64,000 nucleotides of DNA from Blasia pusilla. Its lineage: Eukaryota > Marchantiophyta > Marchantiopsida > Blasiales. The DNA is taken from NCBI GenBank assembly GCA_050084515.1, contig CM114272.1, forward strand, positions 41,416,001-41,480,000, written 5' to 3'. A program made the position numbers and the translations under genes. The notes below the pieces were generated by a model, which saw nothing but the letters and a program-made list of their open reading frames with translations, did no database searches and was not told the DNA's origin. This document shows, in pieces, positions 20,320 to 32,781 of the stretch. Position 1 is the stretch's first letter. Every line of letters begins with the position of its first letter.

Positions 20320-21440
20320 TCCAGCACGTCTTAGAGAAGAAAAGAAGCCTACAACTGGTTTGACGATACTAGGGGAACGAGCCAAAAGTGAAGAAGCCCG
20401 CCACAATGCCTCAGAAGTTGGTCTCATAGGGAAAGAGTCCGATCACTCAAGGAGCCAACCTGTCGGAATCCGACAGCTTGCTTGGAAATAGTTAAAAAAT
20501 TGCAGTGGTCAAAAAGTGAAAAGTTGCAACCTGTTGGAATTCGACGGGTTGCAAAATAAACATTCTGAGTAGCTAGACAAACACAATCGACAAGTCCAAA
20601 AAAAATATTCAGCAAACTTTTACAAACACCATTATCGTTTGAAAAAATCTTGTCCTTTATTACATCCGAAGGAAGCTCAGAAATGTACATTTGATCTAGT
20701 CTTTCATTTCTTCAGCCTCGTCATCTACAAATTTACTCCTAACTCTCCTAGGTTCTTGTACAAAAGTAATGTCGTGGGATACAAGTGGCTCCTCTGGCCG
20801 ATTGTAGACGGGGATCGAAAATATTGGCGAATTCGAGAGCCTTGGCAATCCCCTAGGTACACCATAACGGTCCCAAGTAACCTGGTTTGAGTCCCACCGC
20901 TTTCCTCAGCAGTAAATCTTGTACGCTCTGCAAAGTGACACCCATCGAGTATCAACATGTGCTCCGTCCTTGGAGACACCATCATGTCCTCAGCCAGGTA
21001 GTAGGAATCCAACACGTCTTAGAGAAGAGAGGAAGCCTAAGACTTGTTTGAGGAAACTAGGGGAAGGTGCCAAAGTGAAGAAGCCCGCCAGAATGCTTGT
21101 AAAGTTGGACTAAGAGGGAAAGAGTCTGATCACTCACGCAGCCAACCTATCGGAATGCAACAGGTTGCTTGGAAGTGGTTAAAAAGGTGCAGTGGTCAAA
21201 AAGTGAAAAGTTGCAACCCGTGGCAATCTGACAGGTTGCAATATGAACTATCAGAGTACATGGATGATCACAATCGACAAGACCAAAAAAGATATTCAAC
21301 AAACTTTTACAAACACCATCATCGTTCGAAAAAATCTTGTCCTTTATTACATCCGAAGGAAGCTCTGAACTGTGCATTTGATCTATTTTATGAATTCTTC
21401 TGCCCCGTCATCAAGTAAATCCCTACTCCAAAACGCTGCA
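20320..21440. repeat. Internal ~680-bp-spaced duplication in the gene A 3' flank (copy 1)
   Basis: The block starting GTAGTAGGAATCCAGCACGT (~20310) and running to the CTTGTCCTTTATTACATCCG region (~20650-20700) is repeated starting at ~20998, with the same end at ~21335-21385. The same duplication is in copy 2 (about 49775 and 50455), so it predates the split of the two copies. Confidence 0.75.
21343..21348 (-). terminator. Candidate polyadenylation signal AATAAA for gene A (copy 1)
   Basis: AATAAA on the minus strand lies ~120 bp past the gene A stop codon. The equivalent site in copy 2 is at 50799-50804. The same sequence is repeated in the downstream duplication (~20658). This is inference from position and sequence only. 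Confidence 0.4.
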
Positions 21441-21469
21441 GTCAAGCTGGGTCTTTGAGTTCTTTGAAC

Positions 21470-23096
21470 TCACTCGTCATCGGTCGAGAGCTCTTCCAGA
21501 ATTGATGTCGGCCTTGCCCTCCCGATTTTCGGAATCATGGGAAGTGACGATGGTGTCACTACCAATGGTGGGTCTGGAACCGGAGCTGTCGGCTTTGGAG
21601 GAGAGTTGTACGTCCCAACTAGCCTGTCATAATCTGCCTTTGCCTCTTTGCAAAGGTCAAACAATTCCTGCCTTCCCTCAAGGCAGAGAATATTCTTGCC
21701 ACTCTCCCAAGCGCCTCTGATACTTGCCCCTGAAAGGCCCACTAAGTCGAACACCAAGTCACCTGGCCTTGAGCAGAGCTCGATGAGCATTTGCATCAGC
21801 GCCGGCGACTTTTCCCTTCCTCCAAGTAAGGGGGTACCATTTTCTATGTAAATTCCCGAGGGGGAATTGTATAAACTATCTAAGCTGTACCCATCCGAGC
21901 ATGGATCTATTGGATCGAGGATCTGAAACATTTGGAAGTTGTGCTTGGGCCTTACAAAACAGTAGACAAAGGAGTGGTCCATCTGTAAAGAAGGAGGTTG
22001 GAAAAAATGTCAGCAATAAGAAAGAGCTAATTTCAGTATGCAACAACAAGAAAGGTATACTATCAGAGTGGTGACACAATGTGCAACTTGTTCCCAAAGA
22101 ACTTCGCTTAACCCCATAGAACTTAGTTATAGTCCTAACATTGGAGCAACCTGTCGGAGTCCGATGGGTTGTTTTACAAGTGTTAGTGATTTTTTTTTCC
22201 ATGAGCAACCCGTCGGAAGGCGACAAGTTTCTGGCTTAGAGCAGCCCATGGTTGGCTAAGAGCAACCCGTCGCATTCAGACGGGTTGCATCATTCCAGAA
22301 ACATAAGGAAAAAGCATAAGCACTTGCAACCCGTTGAGTTCCGACGGGTTGCATTCACCCAATGGAGACTTGCGGTAAATTTGCAACCCGTTGCTTTCAG
22401 ACGGATTGCACCACCAAAGTCTCCAGCCTACACAATCCGATGGGTTGCATGCACAGATGCAACCCGTCGGAGCAAGACAATTTGGATATGGATTCAGAGC
22501 CCTTACCCGGATTTGACTCGTCATGGATCGGAGTGCATACTCATTCTTGATGACCCACGATTGCGCCATCCTCCACTTCAGCGACCTCTTGACGCACTGC
22601 AGGTTGAAGAGCTCATCCTCGCCCCCTCCAGTCAAAACCAAGAAACAGCCCCTATCACTGAGATAAGCGTCTGCAAAGGAAAATAGGAGCGCGATGTGGT
22701 CATAAGAAAGAGGGACATTCCAGTCTGGGACACCATCAAACGGATTCTCGTCCCACAAGCGCAACCCTAAGGGCAAATCAGCGACGAGGAGATCCACCGC
22801 CACCTCCTCGACCTCCCCATGGCCGTCCAAGGAGCATGCCCGTTTCGTTGAAGCTTCCGTCCCAGCATTTTCAATTTGTCGATGGCGGGTGTCGACGCTT
22901 GGGAATTGAAACTTTTCTGCTCATCCAGAAGATTCGTGCAGTGAATGATGACGCTTGTCCGGGTCGTTGTTTCTCTATGTCTTCCCAAGGATGATGGAGT
23001 GTATTCCACATCCTGGTCTGCTCCCTGGGACAAACCTAGCGCCTCTCGCTTCCGCTTCTCCCGAGTCTGCGGTCGGCTTGTTGGGGTCTCTATTAC
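21470..23096 (-). pseudogene. Gene A copy 1, 3' part: amino-methyltransferase-like fold
   Basis: Minus strand. The end of exon 3 (23096-22507) reads VDLLVADLPLGLRLWDENP, corresponding to motif IV of N4-C/N6-A DNA methylases, where the usual DPPY is DLPLG. It then reads RGCFLVLTGG and ends ATSQIR at a GTAAGG donor. After an intron full of palindromes (22506-21983), the last exon (21982-21470) starts after TTTACAG and reads SRPGDLVFDLVGLSGAS, then ESGKNILCLEG. This matches the C-terminal motif I (normally PGDxVLDPFxGSGT). The order IV then I is that of beta-class amino-methyltransferases. The catalytic-type residues are altered, so activity is doubtful. The C-terminus is acidic (ELSTDDE). Confidence 0.7.
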
Positions 23097-23582
23097 CTCT
23101 GTCACATCTGAGTAGCCGATAGGCCGAGATCTATCGTGGATAGGGCATAGGAGCCAGCGGACTATCTTGAGTGTAACTTTGTCCCATGGTGTCGGATGAG
23201 GTTGAGGATAGGTCCATTGTGTCAGGAACGTTGTTTCTGACAACTTTCATGTTGAGGTATTTTACAGCCGGGTGACTTGTTGACCAGGTCACCCGCCCCT
23301 GGTAACCTGTGCGCGCAGGTTACCAAGAGAAGGGCTATTTTTAGGAAAAGAGTCTTTTGGCTCTTCCCAACCCTACATTAGAGAGGAAGATGGCTTTCCT
23401 AAGCCATCTTTCTCATGTTGGGCCGTTGGAGCACCTCCCTTGTATGTGTGTTAGCTAGGACTAGGGTGCTAGCGTCTGGATTCCTTGATAGCACAGGGTG
23501 GACGAGGCTCAATATGCCAATGTAGATTGAGGAGTGGAGTTTTAGGCTGGGTGTGCCGTTTTTACTACTCTTTATTTTTACA
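23097..23582 (+). repeat. Partial 5' LTR of the DNMT-gypsy
   Basis: Matches 40665-41150 of the 3' LTR closely, from TGTCACATCTGAGTAGCCGA to ACTACTCTTTATTT. The first ~135 bp of the LTR are absent here. It contains a 24-bp palindrome centred on TGCGCGCA (GGTAACC arms, ~23300-23323) and a nearby GGTGAC/GTCACC pair (~23266-23292). Confidence 0.75.
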
Positions 23583-24679
23583 TAAGAAAGATGTCAACGA
23601 GCTGATGGGAATTCGTTGTTTGCAGGTAGGCAAGCGTATTGCCTTGGTCGGAGGCCCCAAGAGACGCGTGTGTTGCGGGTGTTTTTCATTTTTCTCTTTG
23701 GAAGGCCGTGGGCAGAAGCGCTGTCCGTTTTTTCTCAGATTTTTTTGGTGCACAGGGATTGGGGACAGCGGCAGAGTGTAGTACAGAGTGGGCGTCGGGT
23801 GTACGCGAGTGAGGGTGTCGAGAGAGAGAAGAAAAGAAGGTTTGGGTCTTGCGGCCGTTAAGTAAAAAAATGGCTAGCTAGGTCGCGGCCGATCTAGGGT
23901 TAGGGCGCGGCGGACGGGCGCAGACCCTAACGCGCCCCCCGCATTTAGGGCCCAAGGGGCCCGCATAGGGCCGCGAGCCAAAGTTCCCCCCCCTCCCTCC
24001 AACGTGGTAGGATTGGAGCGGCCGTGGTTGGTAGGACGGACGAGGTTAGTCCGGCGAACGTGAGTTGAGATTTTCCGGACATGATTGGGAGCCGACCAGG
24101 GTGAGTCACGTTACATGCCGCGCGTGGGGATAGATAGAGAGGTTTGCGCAACATGATGTTTTGGGGCCCGACAGGGCATTGCGAGAGTTGACGATGGAGG
24201 GGCAGTGTGCATGATGCAGACGGGTTGTCCGCATCTCTTCACGGGAGGATCGACGTGTTGGTCAAGGAGAGTGTTGTGTTGCGGAGATTGTCATATCATG
24301 TGGAGGAGTGCATGTTGATGGTGCAGCAGGTTGGAGGGCGTGATCAAGTTACCCATTCGAGTCCCTTTTCCCGCACTTGTCGTGTGTGATTGAGAGTGCT
24401 GGGTATCGGGTAGTAGCTGGTGCTAGATGGGTGCAGTGATGGTGACGAGTGTAGATTCTTTTCATGTGTAGCATGTTGGTGGATATACGGCGGTTGCCGA
24501 GTAGGGGTCGTGTGTATGACCCGAGAGAGTGTCACTAGGTTAGGTGAGTTAGTTGGGAGGCTCATGGTGAGCCCGAGTGTTGAGCGTGCATGAGGCCGGG
24601 TATGTCATCACGGGATTGATGTTAGCATAGGTAAGCTAGTGAGGCGTGTGGGAGACTCTCGGTGAGTCTGAATGCTTGA
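23583..24679 (+). other. Untranslated leader of the DNMT-gypsy
   Basis: About 1.1 kb between LTR and gag, with a GC-rich stretch (23860-24020). No convincing tRNA primer-binding match was found directly after the LTR. Confidence 0.5.
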
Positions 24680-26438
24680 GTGGGTGAGACATGGTTTGTC
24701 ATCACGGCGTTCTTCCAGGGTTTGGAAGAACGGGGTAGTGCGAGCAGTAGTAGTGGTGTGACACGGAGTGGAGTGAGATACCGAGGGGTTACTAGTGAGG
24801 AGCTCCCTCGACATCCATCCGTGATTGGATCGTCATCACTGGACACTGGGTCTGGTGACGAGATCACAGACATAGACAGTAGTACTTGGCAGGAGATGGA
24901 CAACATGGGCCATCGGGGCATGCGTCGTTTCTCGGGTGGAGTGGGCACCATCGACTTAGATGATTTTATCCAGGAGTTCGACACATGGTGCGACTTCCAG
25001 GAGATACGGACCCCGACACGGTTCAACCCTTTCATGGCATGGAAGGGGTTGTTCCAGCACTTGGAGGGTCCTCCAATGGATGACTACATGGAGTTTCGAT
25101 CACTATATTCAGTAGAGATCGATGCTTGGAGGATGTATTGGGCTCTAGGGTATGTGTCCACTAGTGGTCGCGAGGCATATGATGGGATTGTGAGAGGAGA
25201 GAGACCCACACCATCAGCCCGGAGACTAGATGGAGAGGAGGGCAATGAGACAGGCGATGTGGCAGAGACCTCTAGTGGTAGAGGGCCACCCAGCTTCAGC
25301 CCCACAGTGGAGTTCTTCCGACAGTTGGGGAAGAGCTACCAAGGCGTACGTACCGATAAGCTGAAGAGTCTACAGGATTTTCAGCGACGATCGGGTGAGA
25401 GTCTGAGAGAGGCATTCACACGCATGAGGAGGCAGATCATTGCTACATTTGGAGTGATCGAGGCACACGGTCACCCGATATTGGTACTGGGTTACGGACC
25501 GAGAACTACGGAGGAGAGTCCGAGATGCGGTGCTGATTCACATAGCGAAGCCCACATTGAAGGTGGTCTTTGAGTTGTCTGAGCGTATTGAGCTCAACAT
25601 GAGTGAGGAGCAGGTAGTGACCGCTGGATTTTCTCGAGAGTCAACGGGTCCACGAGCGATGGTGACCCCACAGGTGCCACAACGAGCACCAGTACCACGG
25701 GAGCAGGCCAGTGTGCCTAGAGAGCAGGGCGGGTACCGTGAGCCTATGAGGCAACGACCCGCACCTACATATGTTGCCCAGCAGGGACTGATGTGGTCTT
25801 GTTGGACGTGTGGAGGGACCCATAGGCAGAGAGACTGCCCACAGCATGGGAGAGGACCACAAGCGCCTCCGATTGCTCAAGAGCCACAGAGGATGGCCCC
25901 ACCACAGCACCAGTGTGACCATTGCCACAGATATGGTCACACTAGGGATAGATGTTTTGACCTTCGCCGAGGGGCACGTCCACAGGTAGGTCGAGGGCCT
26001 GGGGGCGGTTGTCCTGGAGGAGATCGGGGAGTTCTTCCTGGACGTGGTGGTAGAGGACCACCACCAGCCAGAGGAGATGGAGCAGGAGCACCAGAGCCAA
26101 CACTTCTCTCACGCATCAATCAGTTGGAGCAGAGGATTGTTGCCATGACGATGATGCAGCTTAGGGAAGGCACGGAGCTGCGAGGAGCTAGTGTGACTCC
26201 AGCTTCTACCTCTTACCCTAACTTGGGTGAGGATCTCGCCAGTATGGGATTTATGTGTAGTGCAGCCCAGGTTGAGGCAGCTGCAATGGTGACTCGGGGT
26301 GCTGCGAGAGGCACCGAGCCATCGAGAGGTGGAGTTGAGATTGACCCACCAGAGGGGACCGATGGGCGGCAGGCCAGGGTTCCACAGTCGTTCACATTGT
26401 CGGACACACTACACACACCATCAATGGTGCCTCGATGA
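24680..26438 (+). pseudogene. gag of the DNMT-gypsy with two zinc knuckles
   Basis: Two overlapping frames (24680-25573 and 25530-26438) joined by a frameshift near 25510-25530. The N-terminal half has a capsid-like region (FRQLGKSYQGVRTDKLKSLQ ... FTRMRRQI). The second frame has two nucleocapsid knuckles of the C-x2-C-x3/4-H-x4-C type: CWTCGGTHRQRDC (~25798-25840) and CDHCHRYGHTRDRC (~25915-25957), then a Gly/Arg/Pro-rich stretch. The first ATG in the frame is at ~24895; the upstream start is uncertain. Role: particle assembly and RNA packaging. Confidence 0.8.
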
Positions 26439-27275
26439 CCGGCGGTGCCTACAGTTCAGGCACCTACGTCGACGTCACGAGGAGTTGGAGTGACAACTCC
26501 TATGCCGGCTCAAGTGGAGTTTGTGTCGACTATAGTGTTGGAGGTGGCCATGAGAGTGAGTCAGACACTGCTATTTTCCGCCATAGAGTTGGCGACGTTG
26601 GGAGTTGGACCGGCTGAGGTGTTCCGGTTGGCTGCCACGTTGTATGAGCGTGGAGAGATGACTGCTTCTTGTTCAGAGGTAGTTGAGGAGGTGGTGGACT
26701 TGCCCTCAGAGCCAATGCTTGGGACGTTCCCCACAGAGTCATGGCATGCGGCGGCGGCGAAGTTGGAAGATATGCCAGCTCGACCGGCCATAGAGCAAGC
26801 AGTGGTGACACTTGGAGTAGTGTTACTGGATAATCGAGCTGGAGTATTTTGCTTGGTTAGTCCGACGGGGACAGTATACCACCCGCAGCGCGTCTTACTT
26901 GATTCGGGAGCGCAACCCTTGATGTTAGGGAAGGCGGAGTGTTTAGCGTTGGGGTTACGGAAGGCCGACATTGAGCCTTGTCCCTTCCAGATACACACCT
27001 CAATTGGGGGCGTATCACCCACTCAGTATATGACTTGACAGGAGATTGTTGTCAGAGTCCAGCCAGAGCATGCGACGGATAGTGCTATGGTGCGCACACG
27101 TGCGATTACGGCACCAGCTGAGTCGTACAATGTGTTGGTGGGGAGTACAGTGTTATATCCCCTAGGATTCATCCTTGACTTCTGGGAGGAGACCGTTGCT
27201 TATCGGCCAGGATGGGGGTCAGGTGACGGTCGGATGAGTCAGTTACCCATGCAGTTTACGGGACGAGGTGGTTGA
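26439..27275 (+). pseudogene. Aspartic protease region of the DNMT-gypsy
   Basis: Open in the 26445-27038 frame. VYHPQRVLLDSGAQPLMLGK at about 26877-26935 has the DSGA active-site motif of retroviral-type aspartic proteases. A hydrophobic region follows to a stop at 27036 (ending QYMT), and the same frame then continues with VRVQPEHA and VLVGSTVLYPLGFILDFWEE, typical of the protease/RT linker. Role: polyprotein cleavage. Broken by at least two stops. Confidence 0.75.
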
Positions 27276-27290
27276 TCACGAGGCGAGTCT

Positions 27291-27820
27291 GTGACCACGT
27301 TGGCAGCTTTCACAGGTAGTGTTAGTTGGCCAGGAGAGTTGTTGGAGGGGAACGCACATGCGGAGGATGTCCCAGTAGCGGATAGTCCCACTGAGAGACA
27401 GGCCATGGCGGGTGTCTCTTCCCATGTTGGCGAGGCCTCTTCACTATTGTGGGGTACGACTCGAGAGCTACATAGGAGTGCCGACGACCTCGTGAGGCAG
27501 GCGTGGAGTCATGTTTTTATCCCACAGCCGCAAGAGTCATGTGGCGATTGGGCTCTTGGAGTGGAGACGATGACCCCACTAGATACCACACCTAATGTGT
27601 GGTAGTGCCCAGAGGAGGGTGTTAGGGTGTTAGATCTCTTCGGAGGGATTAGCACCGGATTGGCTGCACTATTGCAGGCGGGCATACGGGTGCATCAGTA
27701 CCTTTATGTGGAGAGAGATGAGATCGCGCGGCGAGTATCATTGCGTCACGTGGCGAGATTGGTCCAAAGGTATCTTGAGTTGTTGTTGGTATCTGTAGTA
27801 CATGCATACCAGCATACGCT
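27291..27820 (+). pseudogene. DNMT3-like C5 cytosine methyltransferase, N-terminal part (motif I)
   Basis: The frame follows the protease region. After a stop at 27603-27605 it reads, from 27621, VRVLDLFGGISTGLAALLQA, which is the AdoMet-binding motif I (DLFGG/DLFxGxG). It continues YLYVERDEIARRVSLRHVAR, matching the region in DNMT3 proteins that binds AdoMet with an acidic residue at the end of strand 2. It ends at 27820 where the minus-strand element is inserted. The rest is at 36342-37109. A cytosine methyltransferase placed between protease and RT is unusual for a retrotransposon. Confidence 0.85.
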
Positions 27821-29093
27821 GTCGTGTCGAGAATCTTTCTTCGAGCAAGGGCGGGCCTTCTAACTGCGGTAGATGCGGTCGATGCAAGGTGAACTCTCTA
27901 ATAAGTTCTCCTTTTTCAATACAAAATTATGATGTACACTCTCCATTCTCTCACGACAGGTATCACAAATGGAAGTGCCGAGGCGATCACTTCTTCGTAA
28001 CATCGGACCCCGAAATTCCTAACTATAAAATCCCTATAAACTATTTTACGTTTGTACACGAGGAAGATAGCAAAACTAGTGTTAAACCCTACTTGACCAG
28101 GCCTATTGACATCCATGGATCGCTATATAAGGACATACAAAGTACAATCCCATGTCCTTCCATATGTGACGATAGGAAGAATCACCGGAGTTGGAGATTG
28201 CATGACCTGGTTCATGAACGCCTCCCCAAAGTGATAAACTAAATAGCGAGTGAACCAGTGCCTATCTACAAAGAGTACCTTGACATGGTAAGGATTGAGG
28301 AAAGGAAAGTCGGACACTGCTCGTGCTCCCACCCCTATCCATGCTTGACACACATTCTCTACTCTCCTCAAGAATGGGTTTTGGCGGAGTTATTCTCCCA
28401 AGAGGGGTAATCCACTCTCATTGGGGAAGTAACAAGCCAAAACTTCCGCTATTTTAGTATGACTAAACTCCTCTACGGTGACAAACCTCTCATCCCCACA
28501 CACACACACCACACTCTAGAAATCTCTCAAAGAATAGACCATAGTCAAGTTACTCTCCCAAGAGGGGTGATCCACTCTCATTGGAAGAGCAAGCAATCCC
28601 AAAGCCATACACTCAAGAGAGACACGAGAGACTCAAGATGTGGAATAGAATGTGATGAACCCTTGAAGGTCCCTCCTCTTTATATACTCACAAGGGATCC
28701 ACAAGAGTACGAAATAGAGCTTATCTTATCTTGTGCCACATGGCTTCCTCTCAAGGCTTAGCCAATCACATTTTGACACATGTAGATTTCCTCTTATCTC
28801 TTCCAAAATATCCTCTTTTACCCACATGATATTTTCCAAATTACCCCAACTAACCTAGCCACCAACCAAGACTACTTTTGCTTTTCATTAAAGCAACTAC
28901 TTTACTTTTATAAAGTCATCTTTTATTTATTACCTCCTTTTCCTAAAGTTGGGCCCGCATAAAAGAGGCACCATAAAGAGGTTTAAACATAAGAATCTCC
29001 TTTTTCTAAGCCAATTTACTTAATACTAATGAAACTCTATCTAACACTTAATGACGAAGGAGTTTACACACTAGTTGATTTTACTATACGACA
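27821..29093 (-). repeat. 3' LTR of the nested gypsy
   Basis: 1,273 bp, nearly identical to 35069-36341, with 5-bp inverted ends TGTCG/CGACA. Adjoins the polypurine tract on its right (transcriptional upstream) side. ORFs on either strand within it are duplicated in both LTRs and have no protein similarity. Confidence 0.92.
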
Positions 29094-29359
29094 TTCACCC
29101 CCTCCAAACCTGCACATCCTCTGGTATGTGCCGAAAACATCAAGACTTCTTGCTATAGACTTACTTATGTTGTGCCTCAAGACACATTCAATCGAAATCA
29201 AGAAATCCTCCACGTCTACGGAAAATCTTGACCCTTTTTCCTGCAATGGGCAGCTTGAGAATTGTGCCATCTAGTTCTCGTAGTTTGTAAGTGGCATTGT
29301 CAAAAGCAAAGACTACAACATATGGACCAAACCAACGACGTGCAAACTTCTTAATTGTA

Positions 29360-30637
29360 CTATGCTTTGGTTGTCAAGGACTTACTTATGTTGTTGACAC
29401 ATTTGTCGTGCACCAAGACCCAATCTCCTTCTCTTATCGGCTCCTTCCGAAGTCGATGAGTTTTGTCGAAGCGCTCCTTATTTTTCAACCTTGCTTCCTT
29501 CATTTTGACTAACGCTTCTGCAATATCCTCTTCCCGCCGCTCTAGCTGCTGCATTCGAAGTGCTAGGAGCTCTTCCCTATTGAGCCCGTCTTCCCACGAC
29601 AAACCCATCCAAGTGGGTATATCTCCTTCTGCTGGCATTATCGGCTTTTGACCTATCATCAACTCTGTAGGCATGAACCCTGTAACGGTGCTGTGAGTGG
29701 TTCTATCTGCCCATAAAGCAAATGGAAGTAATCTAGGCCAATCAGCATAACGATCTCCACACGCCTTTACCAATGCTTGAATGATTGGCGGATGTCCCCT
29801 TTCGCTCTTGCCGTTTGCCTCCGGATTCATGGAGGTTGTTAATCTCAACTGGACTCCATATCTCCTGAAGAACTCTCGTGCTTCCTCCGCATTCAACTCA
29901 CCTCTATCTGCACGGATTCTCCCGACACTCCCATATCTAGCAACAATATCCTCTAGAATAAAACGACATATAGGCTCTGTTGTTTTAGCCCGTAAAGCCC
30001 TCCCTTCTACAAAGTTGGACAACTCTTCTCGTGCTAGGACCAGGTAACGCATTCCCCAAAGACCTAGTGGCATAGCAACTAGATCTATAACCCATTGATG
30101 ATGAATAGACAAAGGATACGTGGGTTTAAGTCCATCTCTCACCCTGATTTTTGATTGAAACTGACATTCAACACACGACCCAACATATCTCTCAACATCC
30201 TTATATAGGCCTTTCCACCAATACCTCTCTTTTATCTTGGTGAAAGTTGCCCAAGTACCTCTGTGACCTGCCCATAAAGAATTGTGGAATTCTTTGAGCA
30301 CTTGTATTTTTGTCCCATTGTCATCCACCACCCTCAAGGGCATTCCATCTTTCCTCTTTGGCCTTTTCCAAAGATATCCATCTTGTAGTAGATAGCCATA
30401 CGCCTTGTGCCAAATCTCCTTGAAGAACTTTTCTGTCCACCCTCCATCTCTTTGCAGAGTGCTTAAATAGCGCCCAATTTCTTTTAACCTGCCCTCATAC
30501 AAATCCTCTTTGAAGGCTAGAACATCCTCTATGCCACCTCGTTCTTGAGATAACACTTGCCACACATGTGCATCATCCTCATCTATCTCAGTTGCCTCCA
30601 TATCTTCTTCTTGACTAAATCTAGCTCTAGACAACAT
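29360..30637 (-). pseudogene. Integrase of the nested gypsy
   Basis: An open 425-codon frame. The HHCC zinc-binding N-terminus (EFHNSLWAGH ... CVECQFQ) lies at about 30290-30160. The catalytic core has D (WVIDLVAMPLG), D (RIRADRGELN) and E (NPEANGKSERGH), followed by LLPFALWADRTTHSTVTGFM and HRLRKEPIREGDWVLVHD. This is a clear gypsy integrase, the best preserved ORF in the window. No chromodomain is visible after the VLVHD motif; the frame ends shortly after. It lies downstream of RNase H in the original polyprotein, separated by a frame change. Confidence 0.88.
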
Positions 30638-31520
30638 GTCACCACTCTTGAGTTCTCTTTCCCGACTATATGCTTTAATTGTGGATTCAAGGACCTAATG
30701 TAGGCTATCCAACGTAGCATGGCTATATCTGGAGTTGTACAATTCGCAATCATACCTAACAAAGGTAGACAATCAACCTCAAGCAATACATAGGCTCCCA
30801 TAAGATACTCCTTCTCAGCTTTCATTGCAGTTACAACTCCCCAAAGCTCCCTCTTTACCTGAGGGTACCTCCTCTGTCGTTCCGTAAGTGTACGAGCTCC
30901 AAACCTTGTCGCAAATCTTCTTCCTTCGCGTCATCACCTTGCCTTGCCCATCCGATAGCAATAGGGCTAGTGTCCACTGTGATGATAATAGGTCGTCCGC
31001 ATTCGTAGCTCATTTGTCGTAGAACAGGTGGCGACTTCAATGCCTCCTTCAACTGCATCATTGCTGCTCTTTGCTTCTTCTCCCAAGTGAACTTCTTCTT
31101 CTTTCTCAACAACTCATACAAAGGATCAGATATGTGGCCAAAATGAGGAATCCACACCTGATAGAACACACAAGCTCCTAAAAACCTTCTCACTTCGGTG
31201 ACGTTTTCGCATTCTCGTATCCTCCCAATGACATCAACTTTTGCTGGATTTGGTTTTCGGCCAAACTCTCCACAAAGATGACCCACTACCACGATCTGAG
31301 GAACCCCAAAGCTACACTTTTCTCCAGAAAGAGTAAGATTGACCTCTTCTAGTCTTGTTAGGATCATATCCACATCTCGAATATGATCAGACACAAACTT
31401 TCTACACCCATCTTTCACAACCCTCTCAATCCTATCTTCTATTGCACACCCCTTTATAGGGATATCATCTACAAAAGGAATGGTTTTCTTAGGAATGAAC
31501 TCTCTCAAGATCTTATTCAT
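30583..31520 (-). pseudogene. RT C-terminal half and RNase H of the nested gypsy
   Basis: 31520-30855 reads FVDDIPIKG (the YVDD-box catalytic motif of RT), then EVNLTLSGEKCSFGVPQI, then VTEVRRFLGACVFYQVWIPH and KKFTWEKKQRAAM of the RT thumb/connection. RNase H follows with IIITVDTSPIAIGWA. The frame breaks near 30860 and resumes at 30825 (KAEKEYLMGAYVLLEVDCLP). Several stops. Confidence 0.85.
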
Positions 31521-31526
31521 TGCACT

Positions 31527-32168
31527 CTACATGTGAGCGACAGAATTTGTTGCTCCTTGAGGTAATGTGCACATTCTTACAAGCCCAAGTGGAGTGCGCA
31601 TAGTGGTAATATCTCTACTCTCTGTAGCTAATTGGAATTGATCATATCCCGAGTGCAAATCTCCTATAGAATAGATAGCACGGGCTGCAAAAGCTTCTGC
31701 GACTTCATCTATTCTAGGCCCTGCTCCCATATTTCGAATGGTTACCTTATTTGCCGGTTGCATATCTTGAATGAACCGGAGAGCTCCTGATTTCTTCGGC
31801 ACAGTGAACCATCGACTCGAGTAAGGCCCCATAGATGGCTCTAAGATACCCATCTGCATCTTCTCCTTCAATAACTCAATCAGCTTGGGAATCATAGCTC
31901 GTGGTACTGGTATGGGTTTCAAATCCCAAGGCACATGTGGAACTGTGAAAATTACCATCGGTGCCACCACACTCGTGTCTACACAACCAATTTCTTGTGT
32001 AGTAAAAGAGAAAGCCTTACCATGTCTCCTTAACATCTCCGGAAAGCATTTTCTTTCAATTTCTGTGAGAAACTCACCCCCTCCGATTTGCAGACGATCT
32101 AGCGTCTCTTCTATGAACTTGTGTCCTATCTTCTTGACATCCCTTGAGACTTGGCTCCATTGATGCAC
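31527..32168 (-). pseudogene. RT N-terminal half of the nested gypsy
   Basis: Reads MQMGILEPSMGPYSSRWFTV, KSGALRFIQDMQPANKVTIR, YSIGDLHSGYDQFQLATESR and RTPLGLVRMCTLPQGATNSV: RT fingers and palm, including the first catalytic Asp region (DLHSGYDQ). A stop near 31528 separates it from the FVDD part. Upstream (32168-32385) is a poorly conserved linker. Confidence 0.85.
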
Positions 32169-32781
32169 GTTCTACTTGTCTCCCACAACCCTCTGGTAGT
32201 TGAGTAGCCATTGGTTTCACCTTAAGCCCTTTGTCTTGTATTTTGTGTGCACTTGTGCCTCCATGGGATGTTAAATCAGGACTCAAACCCGTGCCCATCC
32301 GCTTCCTTCTCCGTAGATTCATATTCATTTTCTCCTTCCATGAACCTTGATATCTCTTCATGCAACTCACGCGAGTGAATTGCAATCACACTTCTATCAA
32401 AGAATGGGGTGTTCATCTAGGTAAACACCTCTTCAAGACTATCTCCAAAACCCTCTTCTTCATATACATCCCACTAATGAACTCTTCATCTAATAGAACA
32501 CCCTCACATTTTAACAAACCCTCCTTTTTTTTATAAAACGTCTTTTCTTTTCATTCATTTCTTTCATCATTTGGAATCTATTAGACCACGAAGAAAAACA
32601 TTGAGAAAACCCACACCTAAACATATATGATTCTTCCCCCTCTACTAGCGGAAGACTCTTTCTATTCTCTGCACCCCCATATTCCCGCTCTATAGGAGTG
32701 CTAACTAAAAATCCAAAACTCTTTCTCTACCTTCATAGGACCATCTCTCAACTTCTCTCTATTTCTTTCATGACCTATTAT

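Noticed and set aside
23097-23107. TGTCACATCT at 23097 as the true LTR start, pairing with AGATGTGACCA at 41518
   Set aside because: The inverted ends are suggestive, but the polypurine tract lies directly before 40528 (TGTGTGATCTCC) and not before 40665. Kept only as the alternative in the rearranged-end finding.
22767-23243. Minus-strand ORF spanning gene A and the gypsy LTR (and its twin at 40577-40810)
   Set aside because: The second half is LTR sequence shared by both LTRs; the frame is open by chance across an insertion junction.
28459-28761. ORFs within the nested gypsy LTRs (both copies)
   Set aside because: They are repeated in both LTRs and show no conserved domain; LTRs of plant gypsy elements are not normally coding.
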